A DNA stretch of 44,568 nucleotides from JBDKFK01 sp039798745. Its GTDB lineage: Bacteria; Patescibacteriota; Microgenomatia; UBA1406; GWC2-37-13. Location: NCBI GenBank assembly GCA_039798745.1, contig JBDKFK010000011.1:1-44568 (forward strand), in the 5' to 3' direction. The translations under genes were made by a program, and so were the position numbers. Positions 34,499 to 42,746 of the stretch are shown one piece after another (the stretch's first letter is position 1; each line of letters opens with the position of its first letter). The notes beneath the pieces were generated by a model. It made no database searches. It was not told the DNA's origin and saw only the letters and a program-made list of their open reading frames with translations.

Positions 34499-35537
34499 AG
34501 AAATTGCGTTTCTCATCCCGGCACATAATGAAGAGAAAGTGATTGCTCATACGATTGAATCGCTTCTTTTATTAGCTCCGCCTGAGGATATATATGTTGT
34601 AAGTGATGGTTCATGGGACACCACGGCCGCTATAGCACGGCGATACACCGACAATGTACTGGAGCTCAGTGTGGCACGAGGAAAAGCGACTGCCGTAAAT
34701 TTGCTGTTAAAAGAATACAATGTGGTTCACGAATATAAATACATCATGCCGATGGATGCCGACACGGTGGTCAGCGGAAATTTTTTGCATAAATCATTAC
34801 CTCTTTTGGAAGAAGATAAAAACGAGTTGGTTGCGTGTGTCGTTGGCAAGGTTACCGGACGCGGACATAACTGGATTACTCTCTATCGTTTATGGGAGTA
34901 TGAAATAGCGCAGAGCATCCATAAGCAGGCTCAATCGCATGAAAACGCGGTAACCATTTGTCCGGGTTGTTCGACTGTCTACAGAAGCAGAGTTTTTGAG
35001 TTTACTGAGATTCCCACAGGTACACTTACCGAGGATATGGATCTTACATTCCTGCTTCATCGCCGAAATGTAGGTAAAATATTGTACGTTCCTGAAGCTG
35101 TAGTCATTACACAGGATCCGGGAAGTTTTAAAGACTATATGAAGCAGATCCACCGATGGTATACCGGATTCTGGCAGTGCATACTGAAACATAATATTCC
35201 ATGGGAAGGACAGGTGCTTGATCTTGAAGTTTCTATGCTGGCACTGGAAGGCTTGTTTAATGGACTGCTTATAGTGTCTATGGCTATACTCGTACCCATG
35301 GTGATAATGCGGAACCCTGGTATCCTTTTTATTCCTTTTGTGATAGATTTTTGTTTTTTTCTTATACCCACCATGTTGTTTGTTTCCCTGACCCATCGTA
35401 GTCTGAGAATGTTATTGTTTATTCCTCATTTTTACCTCATGCGTGTCATGAGTAGTCTCGTGCTACTCCTGACGTTCTTTAAAGTTATACTTGCGTATGA
35501 CTTAAGAGCGAGCTGGGGTAAAATAAGGAGATATTAA
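34485..35537 (+). CDS. processive GT2 glycosyltransferase (PNAG-synthase-like)
   Basis: 350 residues. AFLIPAHNEEKVIAHTI opens the GT-A domain; PMDADTVV, TEDMDLTFLL and the QxxRW motif (QIHRW, about 222-226) complete the D,D,D,QxxRW set. Membrane helices follow at about 250-340. This is the layout of polymerising beta-glycosyltransferases such as PgaC and hyaluronan synthases. The neighbouring deacetylase suggests a poly-N-acetylglucosamine-like polymer; that is inference. Confidence 0.85.
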   Translation: MESIKEIAFLIPAHNEEKVIAHTIESLLLLAPPEDIYVVSDGSWDTTAAIARRYTDNVLELSVARGKATAVNLLLKEYNVVHEYKYIMPMDADTVVSGNFLHKSLPLLEEDKNELVACVVGKVTGRGHNWITLYRLWEYEIAQSIHKQAQSHENAVTICPGCSTVYRSRVFEFTEIPTGTLTEDMDLTFLLHRRNVGKILYVPEAVVITQDPGSFKDYMKQIHRWYTGFWQCILKHNIPWEGQVLDLEVSMLALEGLFNGLLIVSMAILVPMVIMRNPGILFIPFVIDFCFFLIPTMLFVSLTHRSLRMLLFIPHFYLMRVMSSLVLLLTFFKVILAYDLRASWGKIRRY

Positions 35538-35655
35538 TTGGATCGCTTAATACAAGTATGCCTGCCGCAGGAAGTGTTACTGTAATTTTTCACCTTATTG
35601 TACTTTTGGTTAAAAAAATCCATCGATTGGCTGCTATGCTATTGAGGTAATCATT

Positions 35656-36738
35656 ATGAAAAATATTATTACTGCGACTATCATTCTGGTACTGGTAAGT
35701 ATATCTATATATGCAGGGGTGAGATGGTATAAAAAGGCTCCACCGCAACCTATGGTTACTCCGGTGGCATCAGCGAGCATTGATTTCGATCAGGAGATGC
35801 GCAAGTTAAAAGACATTCAGATTTTCGCGTGGCTGCCATGGTGGGATCACGACCGAGTAGTAAAAAGCCTTGCGGCGGCAGGATCCAAGCTTCACAGCAT
35901 ATCCCCGGTATGGTATACCCTGAGTGCCAACCAACAGATAGTTGAGACAGCCGAGAAAAACAAAGACGAAATCATGCGTGAGGCCACCAAGTCGGGCATA
36001 ATGATAATTCCGACAGTAAACAATGAAGCCGATGAGGGATTTGACGGCAAACGAGTCGGGAGGCTTCTTACAAACGAAAAAATGCAGCGTGAGGTAATTA
36101 ACAAGCTCGTAAAGCTGGCAGAAGAAAACGGTTACGACGGATGGGATATCGACTGGGAAGATGTGAAAGGTACGTACAAAGATGAGTTTACCGAGTTTAT
36201 GCAACGTCTTGCCGAAGAGCTGCATAAAAATGACTTAATCCTCACTGTTTCTGTTCATCCTCAAACAGGGCATGACGATTACGAAGGATCCCAGTCGCAG
36301 GATTGGTTACAGCTGCCCAAGTACGTGGATTATATGAGAATTATGGCGTATGATTTTCATTACTCAGCCTCTCCGCCCGGACCGATTACACCGATTGATG
36401 ACTTACATGCGGTACTGGATTACGCGACACAAATAATACCGGTTGAGAAAATTGTCCTCGGTATACCAGCCTACGGATATGACTGGGTAAACGGAAAAGG
36501 AGAGAACCGCCAGTATGAAGATATTATTCAGCTTATTACGTCAAACAACGGGCAGTATGACCGTGATGATGAATCAACGGCACTGCACGGAACATATACG
36601 GACACACAGGGCAGTCATGAAGTCTGGTTTGAAGACCGTAATAGTATGATTCACAAAATGAGTGTAGGCAGGTCATATGGTATTGATAATTTTAGTATAT
36701 GGAGGCTTGGAGGAGACGATCTTTCTTTCTGGCAGTAA
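35656..36738 (+). CDS. GH18-family glycoside hydrolase (YaaH-like)
   Basis: 360 residues. The N-terminal helix (about 2-23) is a signal anchor. The catalytic motif DGWDIDWED (161-169) has the full DxxDxDxE with E168 as acid. Strands IFAWLPWWDH and YMRIMAYDFHYS fit the GH18 barrel; the closest group is the peptidoglycan-active YaaH type. It could cut cell-wall or PNAG-like glycans. Its stop abuts the stop of the converging ABC gene. Confidence 0.9.
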   Translation: MKNIITATIILVLVSISIYAGVRWYKKAPPQPMVTPVASASIDFDQEMRKLKDIQIFAWLPWWDHDRVVKSLAAAGSKLHSISPVWYTLSANQQIVETAEKNKDEIMREATKSGIMIIPTVNNEADEGFDGKRVGRLLTNEKMQREVINKLVKLAEENGYDGWDIDWEDVKGTYKDEFTEFMQRLAEELHKNDLILTVSVHPQTGHDDYEGSQSQDWLQLPKYVDYMRIMAYDFHYSASPPGPITPIDDLHAVLDYATQIIPVEKIVLGIPAYGYDWVNGKGENRQYEDIIQLITSNNGQYDRDDESTALHGTYTDTQGSHEVWFEDRNSMIHKMSVGRSYGIDNFSIWRLGGDDLSFWQ

Positions 36739-38556
36739 TTATTGATATCCTTTCGCCTGCAGTCTGAAGAGCGCGGCATACTGTCCATCGCGTTCCATGA
36801 GCTGAGCATGATTCCCGGATTCGATAATCTTGCCGTCATCTATAACATAAATCTTGTGAGCCTGTCGCACCGTTGAAAATCTGTGCGAGATGATGAAAAC
36901 TGTTTTATCCTGAGAAAGCCTGCTGACATGTTCAAAGATTTCTGCTTCTGCTTTAGCATCAATAGCCGCTGTAGGTTCGTCAAGTACAAGAATAGGCGCG
37001 TTACGAAAAAAAGCCCGCGCCAGGGCAATCTTTTGCCATTGTCCGGTAGAAAGCTCCACGCCCTTTTCAAATGTTCGTCCAAGCATCTGATTATATGAAT
37101 CTTCCAGTTTTCCGATGATCTCATCGGCACCGGCTTCTTTGGCGGCTGCGATTATTTTGTGAGAGTCTTTCTGTTTTTCAATGGCGCCGAAATGAATATT
37201 GTCTGAGACAGAGTATTCATAGCGGTTGAAGTCTTGAAATAGTACGCCAATGCAAACATACCAATCTTCAAGATCTATTTCTTTTATATTTACCCCATTA
37301 ATGAGTATTTCACCACTATCAACATCATGAAGTCGTGCAAGTAGCCGAATAATGGTAGATTTGCCTGCTCCGTTTTCGCCTACAAATGCTATCTTGTCTC
37401 CTGGTTTTACGACGAGCGAAAAATCTCGTAGTATCTGTTTGTTTGTACCCGGGTAGGTGAAATTAATATCCTTAAATTCTATAGTTGGAGCTTTGGTAAG
37501 ATCTATTTTTGTAGTTTGTTCCGCCTTTTTTATTATTGGTTTGGCGTCGAGAACCTCAAATAGATTTTCTACATACAGACTGCTTTCAAACACTCCATTC
37601 ATATTACGAAAGACGCCTGATAAACCGTCCTGAAAGTTACTGACGACATTTGTATAGTATTCGATATCTCCGATGGTTATTTTACGCGCTATCGCCTGCA
37701 AAACAACATACACACTTACGAGAGAGAGTACGAGAGTGGAGGCCGCCGTAAAGAAAATGTTGCCTACAAAGTAACGGTGTGCGACTCCTGAACTCTCCAT
37801 ATAAAACTTTTGCTGTATAGTTTTCACGTCTTTCAAAAATTGTTTTGCTAGCTTATAAAGTTTTATCTCCTTAATACTTTGCGCTTTTTGCAGCAGATCG
37901 GCGAGATACCAGTAACGTTTTTTCAGAGGACTATTCCAGTGCCATACTGCCCACATAAGCTGTGATTGTCGAGCTTCACTCACAAACTGAGGAATCGCAA
38001 TAAACATCACTACGACCGCTATGATCCAGTTAAGACGTAGAAGAACGATAAGGGCAACAACCACCTGAATCATACCCTGAAGGCCGTACATGAGATCGGT
38101 AATAAGGTTCTGTGGACGAAATTGATAGGTATCGCTTACCCGTTCCAGTAGATCTTTGAATTTGCTGTCTTCAAAATGCTGAATGTCTAGCGATGAGATA
38201 CGACCTAACAAAAGCTGGTTTAGTTTTATAGGCATTTTTGTCCATATAAGATTGGAGATATACTCCTGCGTTTTATACGATACTGCCTGAATAAATGTCA
38301 TGCAGCCTGCAAGAGTAAGTAAGACAAAAAGATGAGAAGTATCTAGGCTGTGTCCGCTGAGCGATAGGGCAACATAGTCTATCAGCAGTTTAAAAATATA
38401 GGCGTTGATGAAGGGTATAAATGAGGGAATGACCGTTGTTATAAAAAAAATACTAAACAGCTTACGGTCGGTGCTCCATACAAGAATAATAAGTCGCCAC
38501 GATGTAGTAATGGTCTTTTTCAACTTCGTTAACGGGTCTTTCTTTTCTCGATCCAT
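36739..38556 (-). CDS. ABC transporter, fused membrane and ATPase domains
   Basis: 605 residues. The membrane domain (about 1-340) has about six helices; the ATPase domain has GENGAGKST (about 393-401), LSTGQWQKIALARAFF (variant signature: LSTGQ replaces LSGGQ) and ILVLDEPTAAID, with the His of HRFS. It is a half-transporter that would act as a dimer; lipid, peptide or glycan export are possible. TACCAT lies six bases before the ATG, so the mRNA is probably leaderless. Confidence 0.9.
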   Translation of the reverse strand: MDREKKDPLTKLKKTITTSWRLIILVWSTDRKLFSIFFITTVIPSFIPFINAYIFKLLIDYVALSLSGHSLDTSHLFVLLTLAGCMTFIQAVSYKTQEYISNLIWTKMPIKLNQLLLGRISSLDIQHFEDSKFKDLLERVSDTYQFRPQNLITDLMYGLQGMIQVVVALIVLLRLNWIIAVVVMFIAIPQFVSEARQSQLMWAVWHWNSPLKKRYWYLADLLQKAQSIKEIKLYKLAKQFLKDVKTIQQKFYMESSGVAHRYFVGNIFFTAASTLVLSLVSVYVVLQAIARKITIGDIEYYTNVVSNFQDGLSGVFRNMNGVFESSLYVENLFEVLDAKPIIKKAEQTTKIDLTKAPTIEFKDINFTYPGTNKQILRDFSLVVKPGDKIAFVGENGAGKSTIIRLLARLHDVDSGEILINGVNIKEIDLEDWYVCIGVLFQDFNRYEYSVSDNIHFGAIEKQKDSHKIIAAAKEAGADEIIGKLEDSYNQMLGRTFEKGVELSTGQWQKIALARAFFRNAPILVLDEPTAAIDAKAEAEIFEHVSRLSQDKTVFIISHRFSTVRQAHKIYVIDDGKIIESGNHAQLMERDGQYAALFRLQAKGYQ

Positions 38557-38597
38557 AAATATATGGTAGCATTTCCTGAGAGATTATTTATGTGGTG

Positions 38598-39899
38598 TTA
38601 CTGTTTGGCCGCTTCTTTTTTGAGAGTATGAAGAACAAGGTCGGGTACATATAGAAACTCATTTTTTTTGTATCCGTTGCGAAGAAGTGCGTCCTTTACG
38701 TTTTTAGAGAGGACGACAGGATAATAATCGTCAATCTTTCTCGACAATGTCTGTTGCTCTGTCTGGTCTTCAAAGATGTCGTAGCCGATTGTTAAAATCC
38801 CTTTTTCTGTACCCGCAGGTTTATAGCCCAGCATATGGAGACGGTCATAAAATCTTTTTTTATACTCAATGATTCCTTCTTTAGTCGCTCTGAAAACAAT
38901 TTTTCTGCCATGGGAGATTTCGATGATTTTACTGAGAACTATATCTGAAGGATCCAGAAGCGTTACAGAGCGATATTTCCTGGCTATAGAGGCGAGTGAG
39001 ATGGTGTCTTCGCTTTTCGCGATTACCCCATGTTGATCCTCTGACTGCACAAAACTTTTGTGAAATTTATCGCCAATAATTATAATCCGTTTCGTTTCCC
39101 ACTCTAATTCTTTTTCTATCATACGTATATTCTGACAGAGGATATCCAGCTTATGAGGCGATAGGTCGTAGGCTTTATCTCCCGGCAGAAATATTTGGTC
39201 ATCCTTTACCGGGAAAAAAATATATTCTCCTGAGTTTGATCCACCGGAGCGGGCAATTACCTTTTTAAGATCGTCATATAGCGTATCGACATTATACTGA
39301 TTCCACGTATCGGTGTAGATAGGTTTAGTAAGGGAAATAGTAACCGTTTCGTTCACTTCATGGTTAAGAGCGAACTGCATCCCTACAAAATCTCCTAAGC
39401 CTACAAAGAGGAGCGAGTGGCCTTTTTTCATACGAAGGTGAAGAAGTCCTCGGTCCACATTGTCTCTGAGTCGTTGCTGAGCAGCAAATACGCGATCCAG
39501 CCACGTGCGTCGGTCCAGGGTGTCTATAAGATTTTTTATACCGAGTATGCCAAATGAATAGAGCACTATATTGGGAAGATGATAGAGCACATTAGCTTTG
39601 CCGATAGGTTCTCCTATAAGATTCCAAAGGTAGTCAACTCCAGTAAGAAGCTGAGCATTGAGGTTTGTCCAACGGGGCAGTTGTGAGATGAGGTGTGCAA
39701 AGTATTCAGGGAACGTGGCAAACAGAAATCCGAGCAATAATGAAAGTGGCAGGGTAGAACGTTTAAGTATTTTCAGCGGTAAACTGTCCGACGGGTTTTT
39801 GTTGAATGTAAGGAAAAAAGCAACCTCCTGAGGAGTTAATGCCTCCTGGTCTTCTATTTTTTTTGCAATATTAATAAGTACTCTCTTGTTACTATCCAT
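38598..39899 (-). CDS. unknown membrane-associated protein
   Basis: 433 residues from ATG 39899, which follows TATAAT by nine bases; an in-frame ATG at 40007 lies before the promoter. Two hydrophobic segments (about 55-75 and 115-135) precede a soluble domain with a Gly-rich turn HSLLFVGLGDFVGMQFAL and a strand RIIIIGDKFH. A Rossmann-like fold is possible but no family is recognised. It is AT-rich and divergent from the histidine phosphatase cassette. Confidence 0.6.
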   Translation of the reverse strand: MDSNKRVLINIAKKIEDQEALTPQEVAFFLTFNKNPSDSLPLKILKRSTLPLSLLLGFLFATFPEYFAHLISQLPRWTNLNAQLLTGVDYLWNLIGEPIGKANVLYHLPNIVLYSFGILGIKNLIDTLDRRTWLDRVFAAQQRLRDNVDRGLLHLRMKKGHSLLFVGLGDFVGMQFALNHEVNETVTISLTKPIYTDTWNQYNVDTLYDDLKKVIARSGGSNSGEYIFFPVKDDQIFLPGDKAYDLSPHKLDILCQNIRMIEKELEWETKRIIIIGDKFHKSFVQSEDQHGVIAKSEDTISLASIARKYRSVTLLDPSDIVLSKIIEISHGRKIVFRATKEGIIEYKKRFYDRLHMLGYKPAGTEKGILTIGYDIFEDQTEQQTLSRKIDDYYPVVLSKNVKDALLRNGYKKNEFLYVPDLVLHTLKKEAAKQ

Positions 39900-39908
39900 G
39901 CAGTATGC

Positions 39909-39937
39909 ATTATACGAAGTCTTTGCGAAAAAGTGAA
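39909..39937 (-). promoter_or_regulatory. promoter of the unknown membrane-associated gene
   Basis: Minus-strand TTCACT (39937-39932), 17 bases, TATAAT (39914-39909), then nine bases to the ATG. Confidence 0.7.
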
Positions 39938-39949
39938 GAAAATATTTTG

Positions 39950-39978
39950 TTGCGGCACAACAGCTTATAGTGTATACT
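39950..39978 (+). promoter_or_regulatory. promoter of the histidine phosphatase cassette
   Basis: TTGCGG (39950-39955), 17 bases and TATACT (39973-39978). Divergent from the preceding promoter, with only about a dozen bases between the -35 boxes, so the two could be co-regulated. Confidence 0.65.
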
Positions 39979-40043
39979 CGCTCCTGCAACCACAACTGGC
40001 TCTGCACTTTGTCACCACAACATCACCACAAGGAGGGAACCCC

Positions 40044-40853
40044 ATGGCAACACCTTCATCACCTGCTGCTGCGCCGCTAAAATGGCCGTCACACTTGGCG
40101 TTTATCCGTCACGGTCAGTCAGTGTATAACGGGCAGAAGGCACTCAAAACGGCCGACGCGACGTATCAGCGGTTTCTGTCGCTTTACGAACAGGGCAATC
40201 ACACGAGCGAAGTGCAAGCGCTTGCTCGAGCGGTCACCGAGCGATGGAAACTGGATGTAGGAGATTTTGATACGCCCTTAACCTCGGAGGGAATCCAACA
40301 GGCCACTCACACAGGACGGACCTTGCGAGAGTCGATGGAACTGCCAAACGTGATTGTAGTGTCGCCGTATAAGCGCGCGCATGACACGCTTGAGCATCTT
40401 AAGGCCGGCTGGCCCGCGTTGGGCAAAGTCGAAATGTACGAAGAGGAGCGCATCCGTGAACAGGAGCATGGCCTGGCGTTGCTCTACAATGACTGGAGGG
40501 TGTTTTTTACACTTCATCCGCAACAGCGACGGTTGTATGAACTGGAAGGCCAGTATTACTACCGCTACCCTCAGGGTGAGAATGTGCCGGATGTGCGCGA
40601 GCGCAACCGGTCATGGTTGAATACGGTAGTTCGTGAATTCGCCGGGTTACGGGTACTGGTTGTGACTCATCATCTCACCATTTTAGCTACCCGCGCAAAC
40701 CTGGAGCGAATGAGCGCCGATCAATTCATGAAGATGGACAAGGCGGAAAAACCGGCCAACTGTGGCGTTACACTTTATACGGCACAGGCCGGCACGGGTC
40801 GGAGAGGACAGGGGAAACTGAAGCTGGAGTACTATAACCGCGTGTACTACTAG
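40044..40853 (+). CDS. histidine phosphatase superfamily protein
   Basis: 269 residues. LAFIRHGQSVYNG (18-30) holds the phospho-accepting H23 and R22. VVSPYKRAHDTLEHL holds the second Arg, and VTHHLTILA the second His. It resembles phosphoglycerate-mutase/broad-specificity phosphatases with an insertion of about 35 residues after the first motif. AAGGAGGG precedes the ATG. It is G+C-rich with its own promoter and terminator, one of the cassette-type genes. Confidence 0.9.
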   Translation: MATPSSPAAAPLKWPSHLAFIRHGQSVYNGQKALKTADATYQRFLSLYEQGNHTSEVQALARAVTERWKLDVGDFDTPLTSEGIQQATHTGRTLRESMELPNVIVVSPYKRAHDTLEHLKAGWPALGKVEMYEEERIREQEHGLALLYNDWRVFFTLHPQQRRLYELEGQYYYRYPQGENVPDVRERNRSWLNTVVREFAGLRVLVVTHHLTILATRANLERMSADQFMKMDKAEKPANCGVTLYTAQAGTGRRGQGKLKLEYYNRVYY

Positions 40854-40874
40854 CGTTTAGCTTTCTCGACTCAG

Positions 40875-40909
40875 GGCGATGGTTTCTCGGAACCATCGCC
40901 TCATTTTGT
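40875..40909 (+). terminator. terminator of the histidine phosphatase cassette
   Basis: GGCGATGGTT-TCTCGG-AACCATCGCC, a perfect 10-bp stem, followed by TCATTTTGTT. Confidence 0.8.
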
Positions 40910-40944
40910 TATATAGCGTTTAGACTATATTGATAATACAAACG

Positions 40945-40973
40945 TTGATCTATAGATGTGAATTTGATATACT
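40945..40973 (+). promoter_or_regulatory. cassette B promoter
   Basis: TTGATC (40945-40950), 17 bases, TATACT (40968-40973), continuing ATAGG. Same spacing and -10 extension as cassettes A and C. The 40854-41204 stretch has no gene; it holds the preceding terminator, this promoter and the leader. Confidence 0.85.
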
Positions 40974-40999
40974 ATAGGAATATTCATGCCCCATATATA

Positions 41000-41064
41000 T
41001 TCTGTAGGCGCAATTGCTGTGCCTCATTGAATGGTATGAAGGCGAACCTTCACAACCTGCAGAA
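41000..41064 (+). ncRNA. shared leader module, copy B
   Basis: TTCTGTAGG (41000-41008) pairs with CCTGCAGAA (41056-41064). Inside, TGAAGG-CGAA-CCTTCA (41037-41052) replaces the longer GAAGGT...ACCTTC hairpin of copy A. The stretch GCTGTGCCT matches GCCGTGCCT of copy A. Stem changes against copy A keep pairing. The function is unknown. Confidence 0.6.
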
Positions 41065-41065
41065 T
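41052..41065 (+). repeat. left inverted arm of cassette B
   Basis: ACAACCTGCAGAAT, exact reverse complement of 42563-42576, again overlapping the 3' strand of the leader-closing stem. Confidence 0.75.
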
Positions 41066-41069
41066 TATG

Positions 41070-41124
41070 TGTAAAAGGGGTTATGCATGCCATCCTATGT
41101 ATGTCAGGCACGACCCCTTTTACA
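41070..41124 (+). promoter_or_regulatory. long hairpin in leader B
   Basis: TGTAAAAGGGGT (41070-41081) pairs perfectly with ACCCCTTTTACA (41113-41124) around a 31-base loop, directly after the shared module. There is no T-tract, so this is probably not a plain terminator. It lies about 65 bases before the first ribosome site. Confidence 0.6.
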
Positions 41125-41204
41125 TCTTCACACCTTTCTCGCATCTTGTAATCCATCCCCGGATTGGCAGGATTGTATCAACCTATACCAACAGGAGGTA
41201 GTTT

Positions 41205-41735
41205 ATGCACGAAGGACTCATGTCGGCTCGCCTGTCAGCTCAGACGCTCGACGAGCTACTCGATCTCCACAGCCGCATCGAAGCGGCCGAGATTCTCGCT
41301 CCCGATGATTGGGTTAGCCGGAAAGCGCGGGCGTTGAGACTCATAGACCTCTATCATAGGGATCTTCAAGTTCTCAAGCTTTACCATATCGCCATCTGCA
41401 CCGATCCGAATGACCGGGAGTTGGTGGAAGTACGCGAGCATCTCGAACGCTGCCGGCGCGTTGAGGCAGCGTTTGGGTCAGTGCTAGAGGTCGGTCCAGT
41501 TAATCCATTGGCTCTTGAGTTCAAGAGCCTTGTAGATACTGTGATTCAGCTTTTACACGAGACTCAGAACAAGGCTCGCAACATGGATAAAGAGCCTGTC
41601 TGGGCTACTTATCTTCAGGCCTTAAAGCCGGCCTTCCACGCGTTTCGGCATGGCATTCTCAGCGAAGCTGAGATGGTACCGTTCCGAACGGCGGTTATGG
41701 TTCTGCAAGACGCGCTTCACGGCGCTCCAGCTTAA
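41205..41735 (+). CDS. unknown helical protein, cassette B
   Basis: 176 residues, not recognised. Nearly all helical, with ELLDLHSRIEAAEIL and VEVREHLERCRRVEAAF as amphipathic stretches; no membrane segment. An AGGAGG lies seven bases before the ATG. First of three genes in cassette B, 22 bases before the next, and clearly G+C-richer than the polysaccharide region. Confidence 0.6.
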   Translation: MHEGLMSARLSAQTLDELLDLHSRIEAAEILAPDDWVSRKARALRLIDLYHRDLQVLKLYHIAICTDPNDRELVEVREHLERCRRVEAAFGSVLEVGPVNPLALEFKSLVDTVIQLLHETQNKARNMDKEPVWATYLQALKPAFHAFRHGILSEAEMVPFRTAVMVLQDALHGAPA

Positions 41736-41757
41736 CATCCGAAAGGAGGTGCGCTCT

Positions 41758-42183
41758 ATGCGCAATAAACTGTTTAGTGGCGAACGCTTCGTTACTCTGC
41801 TTACTCTTCTGGTCCTCTGTATTATGGCTGCCATAGCTCAGGCGACAGGAGAGGCACAGGGTTGGGCTAATGTATCTGTTGCCTATCTGGCAGCTGTAAC
41901 CGCAATCGGCGTGACCGTGCCGCTGGGTTATCAGATAGTAGCCCTGGTCGAAGGAATACGTGTCGAGTTTCGCACAGCCATAGCCGCCAACTTCAGAAAA
42001 CAAACTATCGGTGGCTGGAATGTGCCTGATAACGTCTGCCCCGGTTGTGGACGATCGTTTTCAATGCAATCAAGCTATCTGCTTGCAAAGGATGACAACT
42101 ATGTCGTCATCATGCCTGAGTGTAGCGAAGCATGGATTGCCAATGGCTGGCTGCTATATCATGATTCTAGTGGCAAACAGTAG
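41758..42183 (+). CDS. membrane zinc-ribbon-like protein, cassette B
   Basis: 141 residues from ATG 41758, which follows AAAGGAGGTGCGCTCT. Two hydrophobic segments (about 11-29 and 40-62) are followed by a C-terminal domain with CPGCGRSF (about 94-101) and MPECSEAW. The PxCxEA pattern and the position after CxxCG match the restored reading of the cassette A protein. With only three Cys visible the zinc site may be incomplete or completed by His. Function unknown. Confidence 0.65.
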   Translation: MRNKLFSGERFVTLLTLLVLCIMAAIAQATGEAQGWANVSVAYLAAVTAIGVTVPLGYQIVALVEGIRVEFRTAIAANFRKQTIGGWNVPDNVCPGCGRSFSMQSSYLLAKDDNYVVIMPECSEAWIANGWLLYHDSSGKQ

Positions 42184-42199
42184 AAAAGAAAGGAGCGTC

Positions 42200-42502
42200 A
42201 TGGAAAATTTTCAGGGAAGTAAGCTGTCTGTACGGTATCTTAGGTACCTGTTGGCAGCTCTATTAGAGGCCTGCTTCAACCTCTATCTGGCTATCGAGTT
42301 TCGCTGGATAGTCGACAACTCCCGCTATACGCCATGGGCGAAAGAATATTTGCTCATGCGTGGCGCGGGTGAGGAAGAGCTTGCCCCGTACGAAGACCGA
42401 CGTATAAGATCTGAGGCTATGCGAGGCTGGCAACGGTTTCAGCACAAAGGCTACTTTCGTGAGCTTATCACGCTCGTGAGAGGGCAGAGTAACGGTGGCT
42501 AG
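42200..42502 (+). CDS. unknown 100-residue protein, cassette B
   Basis: Not recognised. A weakly hydrophobic helix (YLRYLLAALLEACFNLYLAI, about 14-33) is followed by a charged, Tyr/Arg/Trp-rich region. AAAGGAGC lies six bases before the ATG. The stop codon lies in GGCTA-GT-TAGCC, a small palindrome. Confidence 0.6.
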   Translation: MENFQGSKLSVRYLRYLLAALLEACFNLYLAIEFRWIVDNSRYTPWAKEYLLMRGAGEEELAPYEDRRIRSEAMRGWQRFQHKGYFRELITLVRGQSNGG

Positions 42503-42535
42503 TTAGCCTCGGTTACACACGAAGACTATAAGAAT

Positions 42536-42562
42536 ATGCGGGCTCAAACCCGCATCTTCTTC
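42536..42562 (+). terminator. terminal hairpin of cassette B
   Basis: ATGCGGG-CTCAAA-CCCGCAT, a perfect 7-bp stem, followed by CTTCTTC. The tract is only half T, so termination may be partial and RNA polymerase may read into the adjoining inverted arm. Confidence 0.6.
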
Positions 42563-42576
42563 ATTCTGCAGGTTGT
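42563..42576 (+). repeat. right inverted arm of cassette B
   Basis: ATTCTGCAGGTTGT, exact reverse complement of 41052-41065 about 1.5 kb upstream. As in cassette A it directly follows the terminal hairpin. Confidence 0.75.
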
Positions 42577-42616
42577 ACTATATATACGTTATATACCTAA
42601 CCTATCTCTCTTCCGA

Positions 42617-42645
42617 TTGTACACTTACTTCTTTATTTATATAAT
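42617..42645 (+). promoter_or_regulatory. promoter of the CPBP cassette
   Basis: TTGTAC (42617-42622), 17 bases and a perfect TATAAT (42640-42645). The leader of about 95 bases lacks the A/B/C module. The ATG at 42747 is framed by CTCAGT-ATG-ACTGAG, which would put the start codon in a hairpin loop. Confidence 0.75.
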
Positions 42646-42746
42646 AGGGCGTCCGAACGCACCTTCACAGACCTCATCTCAACCTATGTCGATCATGTCT
42701 GTCATCCCCGGCGGCATGTTTCACTGTAAAAAGGAAGGAGCTCAGT

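Noticed and set aside
40968..40978. TATACTATAGG resembles the end of a T7-type phage promoter.
   Set aside because: Only the CTATAGG end matches, and a good -35 box 17 bases upstream in three of four copies explains it as a sigma70 promoter.
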